Assembly: GCA_030549175.1 (NCBI GenBank)
Contig: JAUKUA010000001.1
Span: forward strand, 6,076,001 to 6,140,000
From: Lasiosphaeris hirsuta
Taxonomy: Eukaryota > Ascomycota > Sordariomycetes > Sordariales > Lasiosphaeriaceae
DNA: 64,000 nucleotides
Reading direction: 5' to 3'
Part shown: positions 48,009 to 60,392 of the stretch, one piece after another
How the letters are laid out: each line of letters starts with the position of its first letter
Position numbering within the stretch: the first letter of the stretch is position 1
Notes under the pieces: generated by a model
Databases searched by the model: none
What the model was told of the DNA's origin: nothing
The model's input: the letters and a program-made list of their open reading frames with translations, nothing else
Made by a program: the position numbers and the translations under genes

Positions 48009-49495
48009 TCATGGGAAAGGTGGGCCCTGGTTCTGAGGTGGTGGGTACTGTTGATGCCTCCGGCCATTCTCTCCGCGAGCGGCTACCCACTCAGCATTCC
48101 CGCTTTGGCGGCCAGATACTTCGGCGGAGACGGGCAGCTTGGTGTCGTCGTTCGAAGAGCCGGCTACACGCCTGCCACCACCCCCGCTCGGGCTAGCCTC
48201 GCACGATCCTGGTACAAGTTCGGTAACGGCCTGCGTGATCGAGGCGACTACGTAGCTGCGGAGCTCGCGGTCTTCTCTGGAATCCTCCTTTTCGAGCTGA
48301 AATCGCCGATCCTTGTCCATATCCACCCGTCGTAGTCGCTTGATCTCCCCCATGATATAGAGTAGTACTTCCTCTGGGCACCGGTTGCGGTCGCTGTAGT
48401 GCTCGGCTTTTCGGACATAGCGTCTGGTCACATCGGTGGCGCCATCGGTCGAGAAGGCAATGCAATAAGACATCTTCTTGCCCCAACCCTCGGTGTAGAG
48501 TCGTGGATTGTCCCAAGCTTCCTCGCAGGCGTCCACGTGGACCCATCTCTTCTGATGTTCAGAGTAGACCTCAGTCCAGACATGGTCCTCCGCGTTCCAA
48601 ACCCAGCGTACTCGGCCGCCGACTGCACGGCAGAGCATGCTGAAGCAGTTAGCCCATTCGCCGCACCGTCCGCGCCGTGTCTGAAGTAGACGCCACACGT
48701 CGCTGTACCGCGGAAATCGCTCGTAAGCTCCGCAGTTCAGGTTGGAGCACCGGTAGAGCTCGACTCGCACCGCGCCACAAGCATTCTCTTCTGGCATCGG
48801 TGCCGTCATACCCTGTGCAATTGTGGGGGACAAGCAAACCGGGCACGGTGGATTGTTGACCCAGGTGAAGAAGGACCTTTTGAACCACCTGCAGCGAGGT
48901 TCGTTAGCATGTGTATTCCCACTCAGACGAGCACATGCGGTGATTAGGAAAGGACGTACCTGAGTAGTGCACGGATTACACAATCTTGGTATCCCCATTC
49001 CGGTTTCCGCCCGTCGCCCATGCTTTCGGCTTGGGCCTGAAGCACCTGGGTTTCCTCCTCGGCTTCGCCATATATCCTATCTAAGGGTATGACTTGCAAG
49101 GCCTCGTCGAGGAGCCCGGGGTTCTCGTACTTAGTTGGGGTCGCCGATAAGGATATCATCATGTTCCTGAATTTTAGGGAGTCGCGGTCGGTTGGTGCTG
49201 GTGGCGTTGGGATCTTGGGAAGATTCCGGACCATTGAGTAGGAGGGGGGCGTTAGGGGATTTGAAGCACCATGGGATGTCGATGGCCGGCCAGGGCCTGA
49301 TGCAGAGGATAAGGGACGCAGGTTGTTTGATGATGCCCTCTCTCTTGGCATGGGTGAGCCTTGGCGCGATCGTGTTTCAAGCTCACTGATCCGCTTCGTT
49401 CGTAATAATTGTTCGAATTGTATCCTCAAGTCATGTGCCCATTCCTCGCCGTATTGACCTTGGCCCGGAGGTGGATTCCCTCCGCCGGTAGCCAT
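48009..49495 (-). CDS. PNG1: Peptide:N-glycanase-like protein Png1, catalytic triad present
   Basis: Transglutaminase-fold enzyme that removes N-glycans from misfolded glycoproteins exported from the ER to the cytosol. Exon 1 is 49495..48960, the intron 48959..48889 (71 bp, GTACGT...GCTAAC...GCAG), exon 2 48888..48009, 471 residues. Residues 1-130 are Ser/Pro-rich and low-complexity. A zinc site follows: PPCPVC and YRCSNLNC, the second spaced CX3C. The core has [13 protein letters not shown] (Cys254), [10 protein letters not shown] (His281) and [10 protein letters not shown] (Asp298); the spacing of 27 and 17 residues equals yeast Cys191/His218/Asp235. [24 protein letters not shown] completes the fold. 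The tail is Gly/Pro/Gln-rich. I recall that Neurospora PNG1 is reported inactive, so the intact triad here is notable. Confidence 0.94.
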
Positions 49496-52400
49496 GATGC
49501 CGCCGTCGTGTTCGTCAACAACGAGCTGGATGTTGAGAGTCGAAGGGGTTACTGTCTCCCAATACTAGACTCTCCCAGACGTCAAGCAGGAGCTGGATGA
49601 TGGATGCTACTTCAAGTCGCAGGCGATGAGGCGCGGCGTCGCTAGGTGCCAACCGACGTCGTCGCCGACGTCAGCAACTCGCAATCACTAGTGGTCGATG
49701 AATCTGATAGTCGCCACGCAGCTGGGAGGGAGGACGCTGACGAGCGCCTTTCTCTTGTCTCGTGTCTCCTGTCCCCTCTTGGTCGAAATCGCTTAAATTA
49801 CTGATGTTCGAGGTTCGTTTTCCCGGCGGTGGCGGATTAGGGGGGGGGGGGGGGTTGTTAACTCGTCTAGTGCTGGGCGCCGGGTTAGGTCGTCGCCTAT
49901 CGCTAAATTGCGTTGCGAATTGCTGTGCAGCGCGAAGTTGCCGTGGGACGGACTGTGTCGATGCACACGGTCGCCGGCCTCCTCTCTCACAATGTAAGCG
50001 TCGAAATGTCGCTGTCGACGAGCGGGCGCCGCTGCCGTATGAACGAGCGGATACGGTTCGAGATGGGTTGGCAGGTGGAGGTGTCAGGCCTCGCAGGCGG
50101 GAAATGGGCAGGCAGGGTAGAAGCAGGAGACAGGCGGAGGGGGGACACCAGAGGAGCAGGGGGGATAAAGCTGAGGATTTGGGATGACAAGGGTTTCAGG
50201 GAGCCGAGGGCGTGCAAAGGAAGCGTACGTACTCTGTGTGCCCTCTTGCTAACGGCACACTCTCCGGGGTTGCGTGGCAGTACGGAGTACAGGCGGTATG
50301 TACATGCACTCGACAGCAGGCGGGCATTGCTCAGCCAAGTACAGCCATGGGCGGACCCCTCTTTGGCAAAGTCTTGGGTCTTTTCCAGGTCGGTCTCCCT
50401 CTACCTATTGCACTATTCCAGCAGACAGGAGGCCGCAACTGCCAGACCGACAACCTGGATCTCAATGTTTGCTCTCCCAGACTAGGATAGAGACTCGACG
50501 CTCGCCTGTCGCAAAGTCGCAAGCAAGAACGTAATGGGGGATCTCAGGACGACGACTCAGGACAAGGCCGGGGGGCGTGCAGGCAGCAGGCCGACGATTT
50601 GCGCTAGGGAACTGAGGGCGACACACAGAGAGAGGCACCTTGGGTAGGGAACGCGCGTCCACTTCAATTTGGTGACCGCCCGGGCCAATCAGCGCGCACT
50701 CGGGTCCCTCCGCCTCAAATGGGGTCTCACGCAACGACCGAGACCTGGAGAGTCCGCCGCCTCTCTGGATCGAATTGAATCGCTCTCCGCCGCGTGCTCA
50801 CTGCGCAATTCGCTGTCGCAGAAGAAAAAAGACGTCGCCGATTCTGATTTCGTCTGCGTCGTGCGGGTGACGGCCGAGTGCAGCGGTGCAATTGCATCCG
50901 GCGACACAGCTTCCAGATGGCCTAGAGGGCGCATGAAAGTCGACAAAGACCAAAGGCCAAAGCGATTGTTCGGCGGTCGGTTGTCGGCTGTCTAATTCTG
51001 GCCTGCTTGGCTGTCCTGCTGCTGGCTGCTTGACCGTCTGGCAGTCTGGTGGGTAGACGGCATGTGGGTCAGCGATGACGAGGCGTGGCTTTTGGCTGCC
51101 GAACAGCCAATGTCCAACTGATGTGAATGTCCGAGCCCGTTTTGGGGGCTACTGTGGCACCGTGGCTGAAGCTCCTAGCTGCCCGGTGCATGGTTGCACT
51201 GCCGCGCCAGGTGCCCAGTTGTCGAGAGGGAGAGTCAGCAAATGGAAGAAACAGTCTGCTGGTTGCCAGTTGGTTCCCCGTGACACATATCGGCTTCCAG
51301 ATCAATGCTCCCGCTCGTCCCCATGTGCCATCGCTCTGAGACCCTTGGTGACGTTGAACGGGTGCTATCCGTCTTATCGTGTCTTGATAGTATATTCAGT
51401 ATATTCGATACACTCTCCAGGTCCCAATTGGCCAGCCGTTGAAACAACCATCAGGAACGCCAGGAACATCAGGCAAAAGGGCCACACGGGACTCAGCCTC
51501 GCTCGCTCGCGGGTGCTCAGAGGTGCCCCGCCCGCACAGGGTCCCGGATTGCAACCGCGAATTGTGAATTGCCTGCTCAACCAGCTCCGTCTGCAAGACC
51601 CGGGAGCACTCGGCACAGTGCGTGCATAGGCCTAGCAAAAACACACCTGGGCTTGGTGAGTCCAACGCGATATCAAAACTTCATTTACTCTCCTCCATCC
51701 GAACAAGCTACGAGCGGAACCGGCGATGCCTAGGAAAAGATGACGACTCGAAGGCGAAGAAAAGGCCAAGCAGGAAGAAAAAAACACAAAAATATCAAAC
51801 CAAATTGCGTAGGCCTTTCAGGTGATTGCCCGGCTCCCAAGAAGCCAGGATTATGTCTGACTCCCAGTGCGTACACTCCAGGAATACGTCTGAAAAAAAT
51901 AATAAAAAAATCCAAGACCTTCCGTATCTGGCGCATGCAGTCGTAAACACAGTGCGATATGGGCACATGTAGACGACGTGGGCACCGTATCACGCCGAGC
52001 GGATTATTTCAAGTGGCGTTGAGTGGTTGACGTGAGGAGCGATTACGCGGCGTCTTGGGCTCCAGACCTCTTTCCCGCCCTCATTGCACGTTTCGGCCAA
52101 TTGCCACTCCACACTGGACGATGATCGACTACGATGCACAGCGACTCCTTCTAGCGCTGCACGTCACCCCATCCGTATACTCGAGGTACGAGGCATCGCT
52201 CTTTCTTCAGTTCCAGCCTGTAGTGCAATTACCTACGCAGCAGCTGCCTTCTCCCGGGCGACCCATCGCTGCGTCAACGCTTTATTGATCCCGAGTCTTG
52301 GCACTATGTTTTCTCCTAAGGCGCCGGTTCAAGTCACGATCCGAGGAAGACACGTTTTATCGTACACTAGATAGACATCTTGGCTGACGAGTCAACAGGA

Positions 52401-53744
52401 CCAGTCTTGAAGATGCCGCCCATGTCTCTCCACGGGCTTCTTACCCACGTGGTCTCCCCCTGTGTAGCCACTCACACCATAGCAGCACATATTGGATGAT
52501 AAGTGGTGACCTCCAATATCTCCGCAGGCGTGCTTTTGAGACCATTGGAAGCTCGGTCTGATATGATTCAACCACGACAGGCCGGTCTGCCAATGGTGGG
52601 ACACGTGCTGGGGTTAGATGCCATGCTCCGAATACCTGATGCTGTTCTGTATCGTCTGCTATGAGGCTGCACGGGATGGCAAGCCCGGGAATATCAACAT
52701 CTGTTTGTCATATCTACGGCTCAGGCCGAAAGACCCCCATGTGTCAATACAACACGTTCTCCTACCCGAATAGCTTCCGAGAGATAGCAAGAGGGCAAGA
52801 GGGTATGCTTCATCCCAGCCTCGAACCCGACGAACTAGCCATGTGGGCCGGTCTGTTCTTTCGTTCCCGTCGCTGTCCCCCGAACCCAAGACCTTATTCA
52901 CAGCAGCACCAAGGCCACCCATCCCAATCGGTCGACATTTCGGAGAGTTGCGTTGCAGTCCTCATTTGCCCCCATAACAAGCTACCCAGATGGCCTCCTT
53001 GTCTTGTCGTCCTGGATATAACCGCTTCCTAACCCAATGCTGTGGGAACTCATCCGATTACACTGGCCATGTCTTGCGTACCATCCGCCCAGGGAGTTGT
53101 CTCCGCATAAAACAGAGAAGGGTGACTTGACGCGCGTCTCTCACCGAACGATGCTTTTACTCTTTTCTTTGCCTGCTGGGCGCGAGCACACAGAATTATA
53201 CATAGTCATCTGACCTCATGCCTCTATACCAAAGGAGACAAAGACACCCATCAGGAAAGAAGGGGGGAAACACCACGGTACAGCCGGTGTCTTGCTTCCA
53301 AAGTTCACATCCGAGATCCTAAGCGATTAGTCTAGGGATGGCTAGACACACAGAGAATAATCCTAGCAGAAAATCGCTGCATGGAGCCTGACTTGTCCAA
53401 TACCTATTCCATGTACATGCAGTAGGCTACTGGTACCATGAATACCCAAAATGTGCAACAGTATGAAGTAAATATGACCTTCCAGATTTGTATTTCCACT
53501 CGGTTCAGCGGTGTCTCCGTGCTGGAATCAGCTGAGATACATTGAACTCGAACCTGTTCGGCAGGAGGGTGGCCCTAGAAACATAAACGCCCCCCTCGGC
53601 CATGTGCACATCACCATCGAGGACAAGGGCCAAGCCGTGCCTCGTAGAAGACGACGACGATTGTCGTAAGCTGGCCTTCTGGCCAAGCTTAGTCACCACT
53701 GTCCGGACTTCATGATGCCCCTATCCACCCTCTATTCTCGGAAC
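49496..53744. other. About 4.2 kb intergenic region between PNG1 start and UTP4 end
   Basis: Contains the PNG1 promoter and leader at the left and the UTP4 3' flank at the right. No open frame shows family similarity; a 64-codon frame at 53505..53699 (minus) beyond the UTP4 stop is the only one close to a gene. There is a G15 run at 49840..49854 and an A/T-rich patch near 51895..51910. No RNA gene recognised. Confidence 0.5.
49840..49854 (+). repeat. Poly-G tract of 15
   Basis: Uninterrupted G15 in the PNG1 upstream region, about 350 bp before its ATG. On the minus strand, in the sense of PNG1, it is a C tract. Confidence 0.8.
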
Positions 53745-56451
53745 TCATCTCTCCCGCTCACCATTCGAGAAGTAACGCATAGGCAACTCTAGCTCCCAAG
53801 TCGGTCGCTCGACAATGGCAACCTCCAAAGGAGGGGTGCCATCCATGATCCCTCCTACACCCCCTCCGTTCACCTGTTGCGTGCTCACCAGGGGTACGAT
53901 GCCTAGTATGGGCCGGTATTGGTATGTGTGCCACCATTTGGAGCTTCCTTGTCCCTTGCCGGTATCGTCCTCATTGGTTGTTTGATCGTTTCTTAGGCGC
54001 TGCAGCTCGCCGCCGTCGGTGTCGTCGTCGTCGTCATCATCGAACGCACTGCTTGCACCAATGCTCCTCTGGTCGTCAGCGTCAGCCATCTCCACATCTG
54101 TCCATTCTGTCCCGTCCGGTCCAGTGGCAACTCTGAGCTGTTGGGCTGCTAGGGACTCCTCCTTGGCCATCTTCCCCCCGGCTCCGGCTTCAAGCCCGTT
54201 GCGCTTCCGCTTCGTTCCTTTCGCGTGTGCATCCTTCACTATATCTTTTGCAACTTCGGGTAAGTCTTGGGAGAGGTCAATCATAAACAAGACAGAAGCC
54301 CCATAGATCCAGGCTCTTGGCCCTTGCCACACTACACCCTTGACAAGATCTCGCGTGGTACTAAACTGTTCAGGGAGCTTGGTGTATGGGTTTCTACGAG
54401 CCCATTCCGTGAGAGCTCCACGAATGGGGTTGAAAAGGAGCACCTGCTTTGAAGTGGTTATGGCGAGAATGGTGTAATCGCCGTCATCCTGGTGGTGGCC
54501 GGGTGAGAATGTGAGCGCCACAGGCGAGGCGCTTAGCTTGGGGAAGAGAGCAGCTCTTGGATTGAGGTACCATCGCTCACTCTCGCCCCGGTCGGATTCC
54601 TCGTCCGACGAGTCGCCTGAAGATTCGCTGAGTTCGCCGTTACCATCTTCACCTGTGCCGCTCTTTCGGTCGACTGGAGGGCCAAAAATCCAAGTGTCGA
54701 TGTATCCAGCTAGATCGGCTACACAAAGCATTTTGCTGTCCGGGGAAAACGCCACCTGTGTGACTTGTCGGTCGTAGGAACCGAGACCGCCGAGCAGTAT
54801 ATTCTTGGGAATTTGGCGCCGTAGCCGGCAAAGCATTGTTGGCTCGGAAATCGCATACTCAACTCCGGTTGTTGACGTGGTGGGAGAAACCCGAGCAACC
54901 ATGACCTTGGTCCCCTCCTCGATCCAGCACACCCAAAGCTTATCTGGAGAAATATCAACCCTCGTAGCGCCTTGGCCCGAAGCCTTGAGGTTTATCTTTT
55001 TGATATCTAACTGTCCCACACCATCGGGTTTGGTATATTCGAGCTGGAAAGCCTTCACCTCCGTAGCAGTTGAGGCGACAAGAAGAGTGCCGTCTTCGCT
55101 AATTGCGGCGGATGTGATGTTAGACTCGCCCTTCACCAAAATCTGGGCAAGAAGTTTTCGATTTTTGCGTATATCTGTGCCAGCAGGAGCATCATCTAGC
55201 AGTCTGCGAGCCGGATTGAGAAGATGCCAGATGCGAATTTCGTTGCCCCACCAGCTGAGTATAAATCGTGCCTTGGGGGCACTTTGCAAGTTGGTCTTTT
55301 GAGGAAGATGGGGCAACGTCCTGTGGTTTTCCTTTCCTGCCGAGCGAAAGGGAAACACAACTGGGCTTGCGTCGGGGCCTGTAACAATGTTAGCAACGAC
55401 CGCATCAAGTTTGACAGAATAACTAACCTCCGGACACGACGACGCTCATCCCCATTCCCTCGAAAGAAGCCATTGCTTTGACGTCGTGACTGTGGTATCT
55501 TCGGTGGAAGACCTTGGACCAGCGTCCAAACTGGCCAGCCATGGGCTCATAAAGAACTGTCCGTCTATCCATGCCGCCGGAGACAATCTGAGACCCGTCG
55601 GCACTGACCGCTAGAGACAAGACATCTTGGGTGTGGCTCTGAATTCTCTGGGCCTGAGTATACGTCTTTCCGTCCCATATGCACACCTGCCCAGTAGAGT
55701 CACCAGACACAATGTCGCCGCGCGGTAGGCACTTGACAGACCACACAATGATGTTCTTGGAGCCGCCAGTATGGTCTGATCCAAGAGTCATTTGTCTCTG
55801 CAATGTCCCGTTCCTGATGTCGTAGACGCATATGGTGCTGTTCGAGCAGCCGACGACAACAATGTTGCGGGTCTGGAAAGCGATGCTAACCATCTTGGTA
55901 TTCTTGGATGGAGTTCTGATCAGGGTTCTCACAAATCGGAGCTCATCGTCCTCGATCGAGTACATCACCAAATTGCCATCGACTGTGCCGGCGACAAGCC
56001 TCCGGGGACTGGGCTGCGGTACTCCATTTTTGTCGGTCAGGGGGGGCTGAACAGCGAAGCACCAAATGTCGCCGTGTTGGCCACTTGCGTGTGTCTTCGG
56101 CTTTGCCTTTTCGAGGTCCCATTCGGTGATGGCTGCAGTGTAGCCGATGCTGAAGAGGCGCGACCTGCCCAGGATAGTCTTGCCGTCACTGGTCTCTTCG
56201 TCGGCCTCGGTGACCCAGACTAAACCGTCGACGCTCCTGTCCTTACCGCCGGGAATGACAAGCTCCTGGTGCCAGGCGCCGCCGAGGGGATTCCATATTT
56301 CGATATCGCCATTTGCTCGGCCAATGGCTAGCCGGACCTGGGTGTTCTTCGACTTCTTCGCTTTCGATTGGGGGAACGACGAGTGCGAGAATGCGACGGC
56401 GTTGATGGCCGATGCAGGGTAAGATACGAAACGACAGCGGTGAATGTCCAT
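53745..56451 (-). CDS. UTP4: U3 snoRNP component Utp4 (cirhin orthologue)
   Basis: WD40 protein of the t-UTP/UTPA subcomplex of the small-subunit processome, in the nucleolus, needed for early 18S pre-rRNA processing. The ATG at 56451 gives MDIHRCRFVSYPASAINAVA, matching the family start HRCRF; the frame is open 16 codons further but without similarity. Exon 1 is 56451..55428, the intron 55427..55379 (49 bp, GTTAGT...GCTAAC...ACAG), exon 2 55378..53745, 885 residues. Two tandem propellers are expected. Visible blades include RLAIGRANGDIEIWNPLGGA, FSIGYTAAITEWDLEKAKP, GDIVSGDSTGQVCIWDGKTY and SQIVSGGMDRRTVLYEP; a second set includes VTQVAFSPDSKMLCVADLAG. An acidic Asp-rich insert (AFDDDDDDDTDGG) lies near residue 830. 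It diverges from NPT1. Confidence 0.93.
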
Positions 56452-57301
56452 GATTCTGTCTGGCGCTCTCAGGTCGCAAAGTCGCCGAGTCGCCAACAAA
56501 AAAAAAAAAAAAAAAGAATGACGATGGAATCTGGGCTCTAGGCGGGGGTCTCTAGACCTTGTCTGAAGCTCTCGACTTTTTTTTTTTCTTTTCTGCCGCC
56601 TCGAACTTTTCGCAAAGGAAGTCGGTCAGAGGAATTAAGCTGCTGGTCCGTGCGCCTAGCCGCTATTTCGGGCCCAGAGCTCCTGGTCCTCTCACCGCCC
56701 TACAGCCGCCTGTGGGATGGGGAGTGTTTTATTTCATGACCTTCCCGAGGTAAGAAGCTGTTCCCCGCTAAACCCCACCTTTAGCCATCGCAAGGAACGC
56801 GACCCAGCTTGAAGTTGTGCGCCGGGGTTGTCTGCGCTCCTATATCTGAGCGATAGCGGCCAATTGCTTGTTCGCCAGTTTGCCAACAGCGCGCTCAAGA
56901 TATCCAGGCAGTTTGTGGATCCCATCCTGGCTTGCTGCGCAGCTCCCCAAAAGTCCCTTGGGTCGGCCCAGCTAAAGTTTTGCCGCAAATTGGTCTACGA
57001 GTTTGCCTTAGAACCCTTTTGCAACTTTTAGTTGCCAGTTGCTAGGCCCTTTCATTGCGGCCCGGCAGAAAAAGCTCTCTTTAAAGAGGCTGTGCAAAAG
57101 ACTTAAGAGCTTTATCCTTACGCTTGAAGCTTTGTTCCCCTTCAGCTTCTGCGCGCACCTTCGCCCGGCCGGCCACTTTCAAAACCAAACACGTCAGCGC
57201 GTGATTAAATTATCTCATACCATCTCCCTTCGCGCACCGTGCGTCGGTCATTGTTGGACATCGCGACCGAGGAGGGCTTTTGACCAAACACCTCTTCAAG
57301 G
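56452..57301. promoter_or_regulatory. Divergent promoter UTP4/NPT1 with A18 and T11 tracts
   Basis: An 850-bp head-to-head spacer. Homopolymer tracts A18 (56498..56515) and T11 (56577..56587) lie 47 and 126 bp before the UTP4 ATG. Poly(dA:dT) tracts disfavour nucleosomes and are common in ribosome-biogenesis promoters. The right half, near NPT1, has no clear box. Confidence 0.5.
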
Positions 57302-58819
57302 ATGGACTTCAACAGCTCTTCGCCCTACCCGGAGGGCGTCATTTCCTTCCTGGACACTGATCTCTACAAGCTGACGATGCAGTGTGCGGTGCTGAAGTAT
57401 TATAAGGATATTCCAGTCAGCTATTCATTCACCAACCGGACGCCAGAAAAGAAACTCTCGCGCAAGGCTTTCCTCTGGCTGGAGGAGCAGATCCGGAAGC
57501 TTGGAAACATCTCTCTGTCGGCCGAGGAATACCAGTTTCTCAAGACGCACTGTCCCTATTTGACATCGGCGTACCTGGAATTCCTCCAGGAGTTCCGACT
57601 TCGGCCTCGGGAACAAGTTGCCATTACTTTCCTGCCCGTGGACCGGGATACCGGGGCCGAGACTGACATTGGTGATCTCGATATCAAGATCAGCGGCATG
57701 TGGGCCGAGACAATTCTCTACGAAATCCCGCTCCTTGCCCTGACTTCCGAGGCGTACTTCAAGTACATGGACCCGGACTGGTCGTATGACGGGCAGGAGG
57801 ACAAGGCCTTTGAGAAGGGAATCCGTCTCCTCGAAGCCGGCTGCGTCTTCTCCGAGTTTGGCACTCGCCGCCGGCGGGACTACCACACCCAGGCTCTGGT
57901 GTTTCGGGGGCTGACGAAAGCCAGCAAGGCGGCCGAGAAGGATGGCCTTCCTGGAAAGCTGTCTGGTACCAGCAATGTTCATCTCGCTATGCGCTTCGGC
58001 ATCCCCCCAGTCGGTACTGTTGCGCATGAGTGGTTTATGGGCATTGCCGCCATCACCGGGAACTACACAGTGTCGACAGAGGAAGCGCTCTGTCGCTGGA
58101 TCGGCTGCTTTGGGGAGGGTGTTCTCGGTATTGCCTTGACGGATACGTTTGGAACACCAGAGTTTCTCAAGGCATTCAGCAAGCCCATCAGACACCTGGA
58201 AGATCCGCGACCACTCAGCGAGCGGAAGCCTAGCGTTGCCGACTCTTTCATCTCTGCGGCAACGCCGTGGGCGCGGGTCCAGAAGACCGATAAGACATAT
58301 GCCGAGGTCTTCACTGGTGTTCGGCAAGATTCTGGGGACCCCAAGACCTTTGTCAGGCTCATGCGCAGGTTCTACGATGACCAGGGCATTCAAGATAAGA
58401 AGGTCATTGTCTTTTCAGATTCGTTGAACATCGATCGGTGCCTGGAATACAAGCAGGTTTCGGAAGCGGCCGGGTTCCAGCCGACATTTGGTGTCGGCAC
58501 GTTTCTCACCAACGACTTTGTTCACACCAAGACTGGAAAGAAGTCGACCCCATTGAATATTGTCATCAAGCTGAGCTCAGCGGATGGGAAGCCGGCAATC
58601 AAGATCAGGTGAGTTCTACCAGAAACGCGCCTTGCTAACTCAAGATCTGGGCTCAGAGTATGACTGACATTGATTGATAGCGACAATGCCGGAAAGAACA
58701 CTGGGGATAGGGAAACCGTCGAGAAGGTCAAACGCGAGCTTGGATATGTCGAAAAGGACTGGGTCGGGGGAGACGAGACTTCACGGTGGGGTCGTGAGGA
58801 AGACGTTGCAAAGGCGTAG
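57302..58819 (+). CDS. NPT1: Nicotinate phosphoribosyltransferase
   Basis: Converts nicotinate and PRPP to nicotinate mononucleotide (ATP-coupled), the entry step of NAD salvage (Preiss-Handler). The ATG at 57302 gives MDFNSSSPYPEGVISFLDTD. Exon 1 is 57302..58608, the intron 58609..58680 (72 bp), exon 2 58681..58819, total 481 residues. Family motifs in order: LDTDLYKLTMQCAVLKYY, VSYSFTNRTPEKK, the segment EFGTRRRRDYHTQ, the motif PPVGTVAHEWFMG with the catalytic (phosphorylated) His at about 242, then GVRQDSGDPKTFVRLM and VIVFSDSLNIDRCLEY for phosphate/PRPP binding, and FGVGTFLTND. The length is somewhat above yeast Npt1 (429). The small last exon encodes the conserved C-terminal helix, so no truncation is seen. 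Confidence 0.95.
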
Positions 58820-60392
58820 CTGTGGCATACTGGCGCACTGGGAAGCTATGAGACGAATTTGACCAGTCGCACGAGGGCGCATTTTTTGGGTTACGGAACC
58901 CTACCATGCATTGGGAGGAAGGGAGGCTATCTGAAGTTTTGTCGAGCGTTTATGTTGCTGATAGAGTGTAACGTGCATGAACTAAATCTATTGAAACCAG
59001 AGGCTACCCGCTAAGCTGCTTCCCCGGTTTCCTTATATCTCGTGTATCTCGTGTAAGCCCACACTCACATCTTACTAGACATAATGGGCAGGGAAACCAA
59101 AGATTGGTCGGCGGCTTGACTACGCTGTTGCGTGATGCTTGACGAATCCTAGCCTGCTACTTTCTTGGGAGGGGTTGTTATCTCTGTTCGGCTTGAAGGC
59201 TTTGTTCAGAAACGCCATAAGCCTGCCACCAAGATTGCGCGGTCAACAGCCGCCGTCGTCGCCAAGACGGGCACACGCTGTTGTAAGATCGCGGAAGATT
59301 GCCGAGGTGCAGCGCGATTCCGTGCCGCTGCAGCCCTTCTGTGGGATGTTTCCGAGTCACATCTGGGCACCACGGGGCCATTCCCCGAGTTGGCTTGCTT
59401 GGTTATTCGATAACAGCGTTGGGAGCACGAGATTGTGTCATCAAAGTTGGTTAGTGCGTTGTTCTAGCCCAACCCATCAAGCTTGAACTCAATAGGGCGA
59501 GAAAGCAAGGCCCCTCTTTAGCTGTCCTCCCAAAACAACAGGCGCAGCCGCAATTTCGCAACTTACCATTCCGCCATTCTGTCTAGGTACCCCAGATCTG
59601 GGCCAAGTCAGTGTCGAGCGCCTCCCCCATCCCACGAGATCTTCCGCCATGCAGCGCACGCGTAGGGCCTGGGGACTGCAGGGCCCACCGATTGGTGTCG
59701 GCTTGTGGCACACGCGATTGAGCAATCAGTCGCTAGCTTTTCCAAAACCACAGATGGCCGGCCGGCTGTCAGGAACGATGTGGCTCTTTACCTCTCACCC
59801 TGGCAATGGCGAGTTCGACATACTCACGACTAACCCCACGCTTACGGCCTGATAAGGCGCCAAACCTGGACCAGTTTGTCCGATAAGCTGCAAAGCCGTG
59901 GCGGACGCAGACGCCGCAGCGAATTGCAAGGGAGCGCGAGCCCCTTGCCGTCGCCGCGCCGCGTCTCCTCATAGGTCGGCGCGGCCGCCCCTGCCAATTC
60001 TCCAGCAGTTGGCGCTGCCAAACACGGAAGACGGGGCGGCCCAAGTGCTTTTCCCGCGGTCACAGCTCTTATCAATTTTCTGACAGCGTGGGCTATCAGC
60101 GAGATAGCGGACGAGCGTCTGGGCAATGGCTATACGGCCGAGCATACTGCAAAGGACCAGGGCCCGCGCCGCGTTCCCGCATCTTTATTTCCAGCGTTTT
60201 TTTAATTGGGACTGGCCGAGCAGCCGCACCTTCAAAAGCTCACCAGTCCTGGTATCCTGCCCTGCTTCCCGGTGTTTCTAGTCTTCTTGGCTTTTCTTAG
60301 CCCACCCCATTATTCGCTGCCGGTCTCGCTTCCACCTCCTTACGGGCCTCCGATTTCTGATTTCTTATTCTGGTTGAATTCGAGATTCCGAC
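58820..60392. other. Intergenic region upstream of the permease
   Basis: NPT1 3' flank and permease promoter. No gene is supported; open frames are at most about 115 codons. Three GATAAG elements are annotated separately. Confidence 0.55.
59851..60073 (+). promoter_or_regulatory. GATAAG cluster upstream of the permease (NIT2/AreA-type)
   Basis: GATAAG at 59851..59856 and 59882..59887 (25 bp apart), and in reverse as CTTATC at 60068..60073. They lie about 540, 510 and 320 bp before the permease ATG. Paired HGATAR sites close together are the known preference of the fungal nitrogen regulators NIT2/AreA, and permeases of this family are often nitrogen-controlled. Function here is inferred. Confidence 0.4.

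Noticed and set aside
52326..52346. GGTTCAAGTC resembling a tRNA T-loop
   Set aside because: Flanking bases do not form the T stem and no A box or acceptor stem lies at the right distance.
53505..53699. 64-codon minus frame after UTP4
   Set aside because: UTP4 already ends in a natural stop; no acceptor joins the frame to it and the sequence has no motif.
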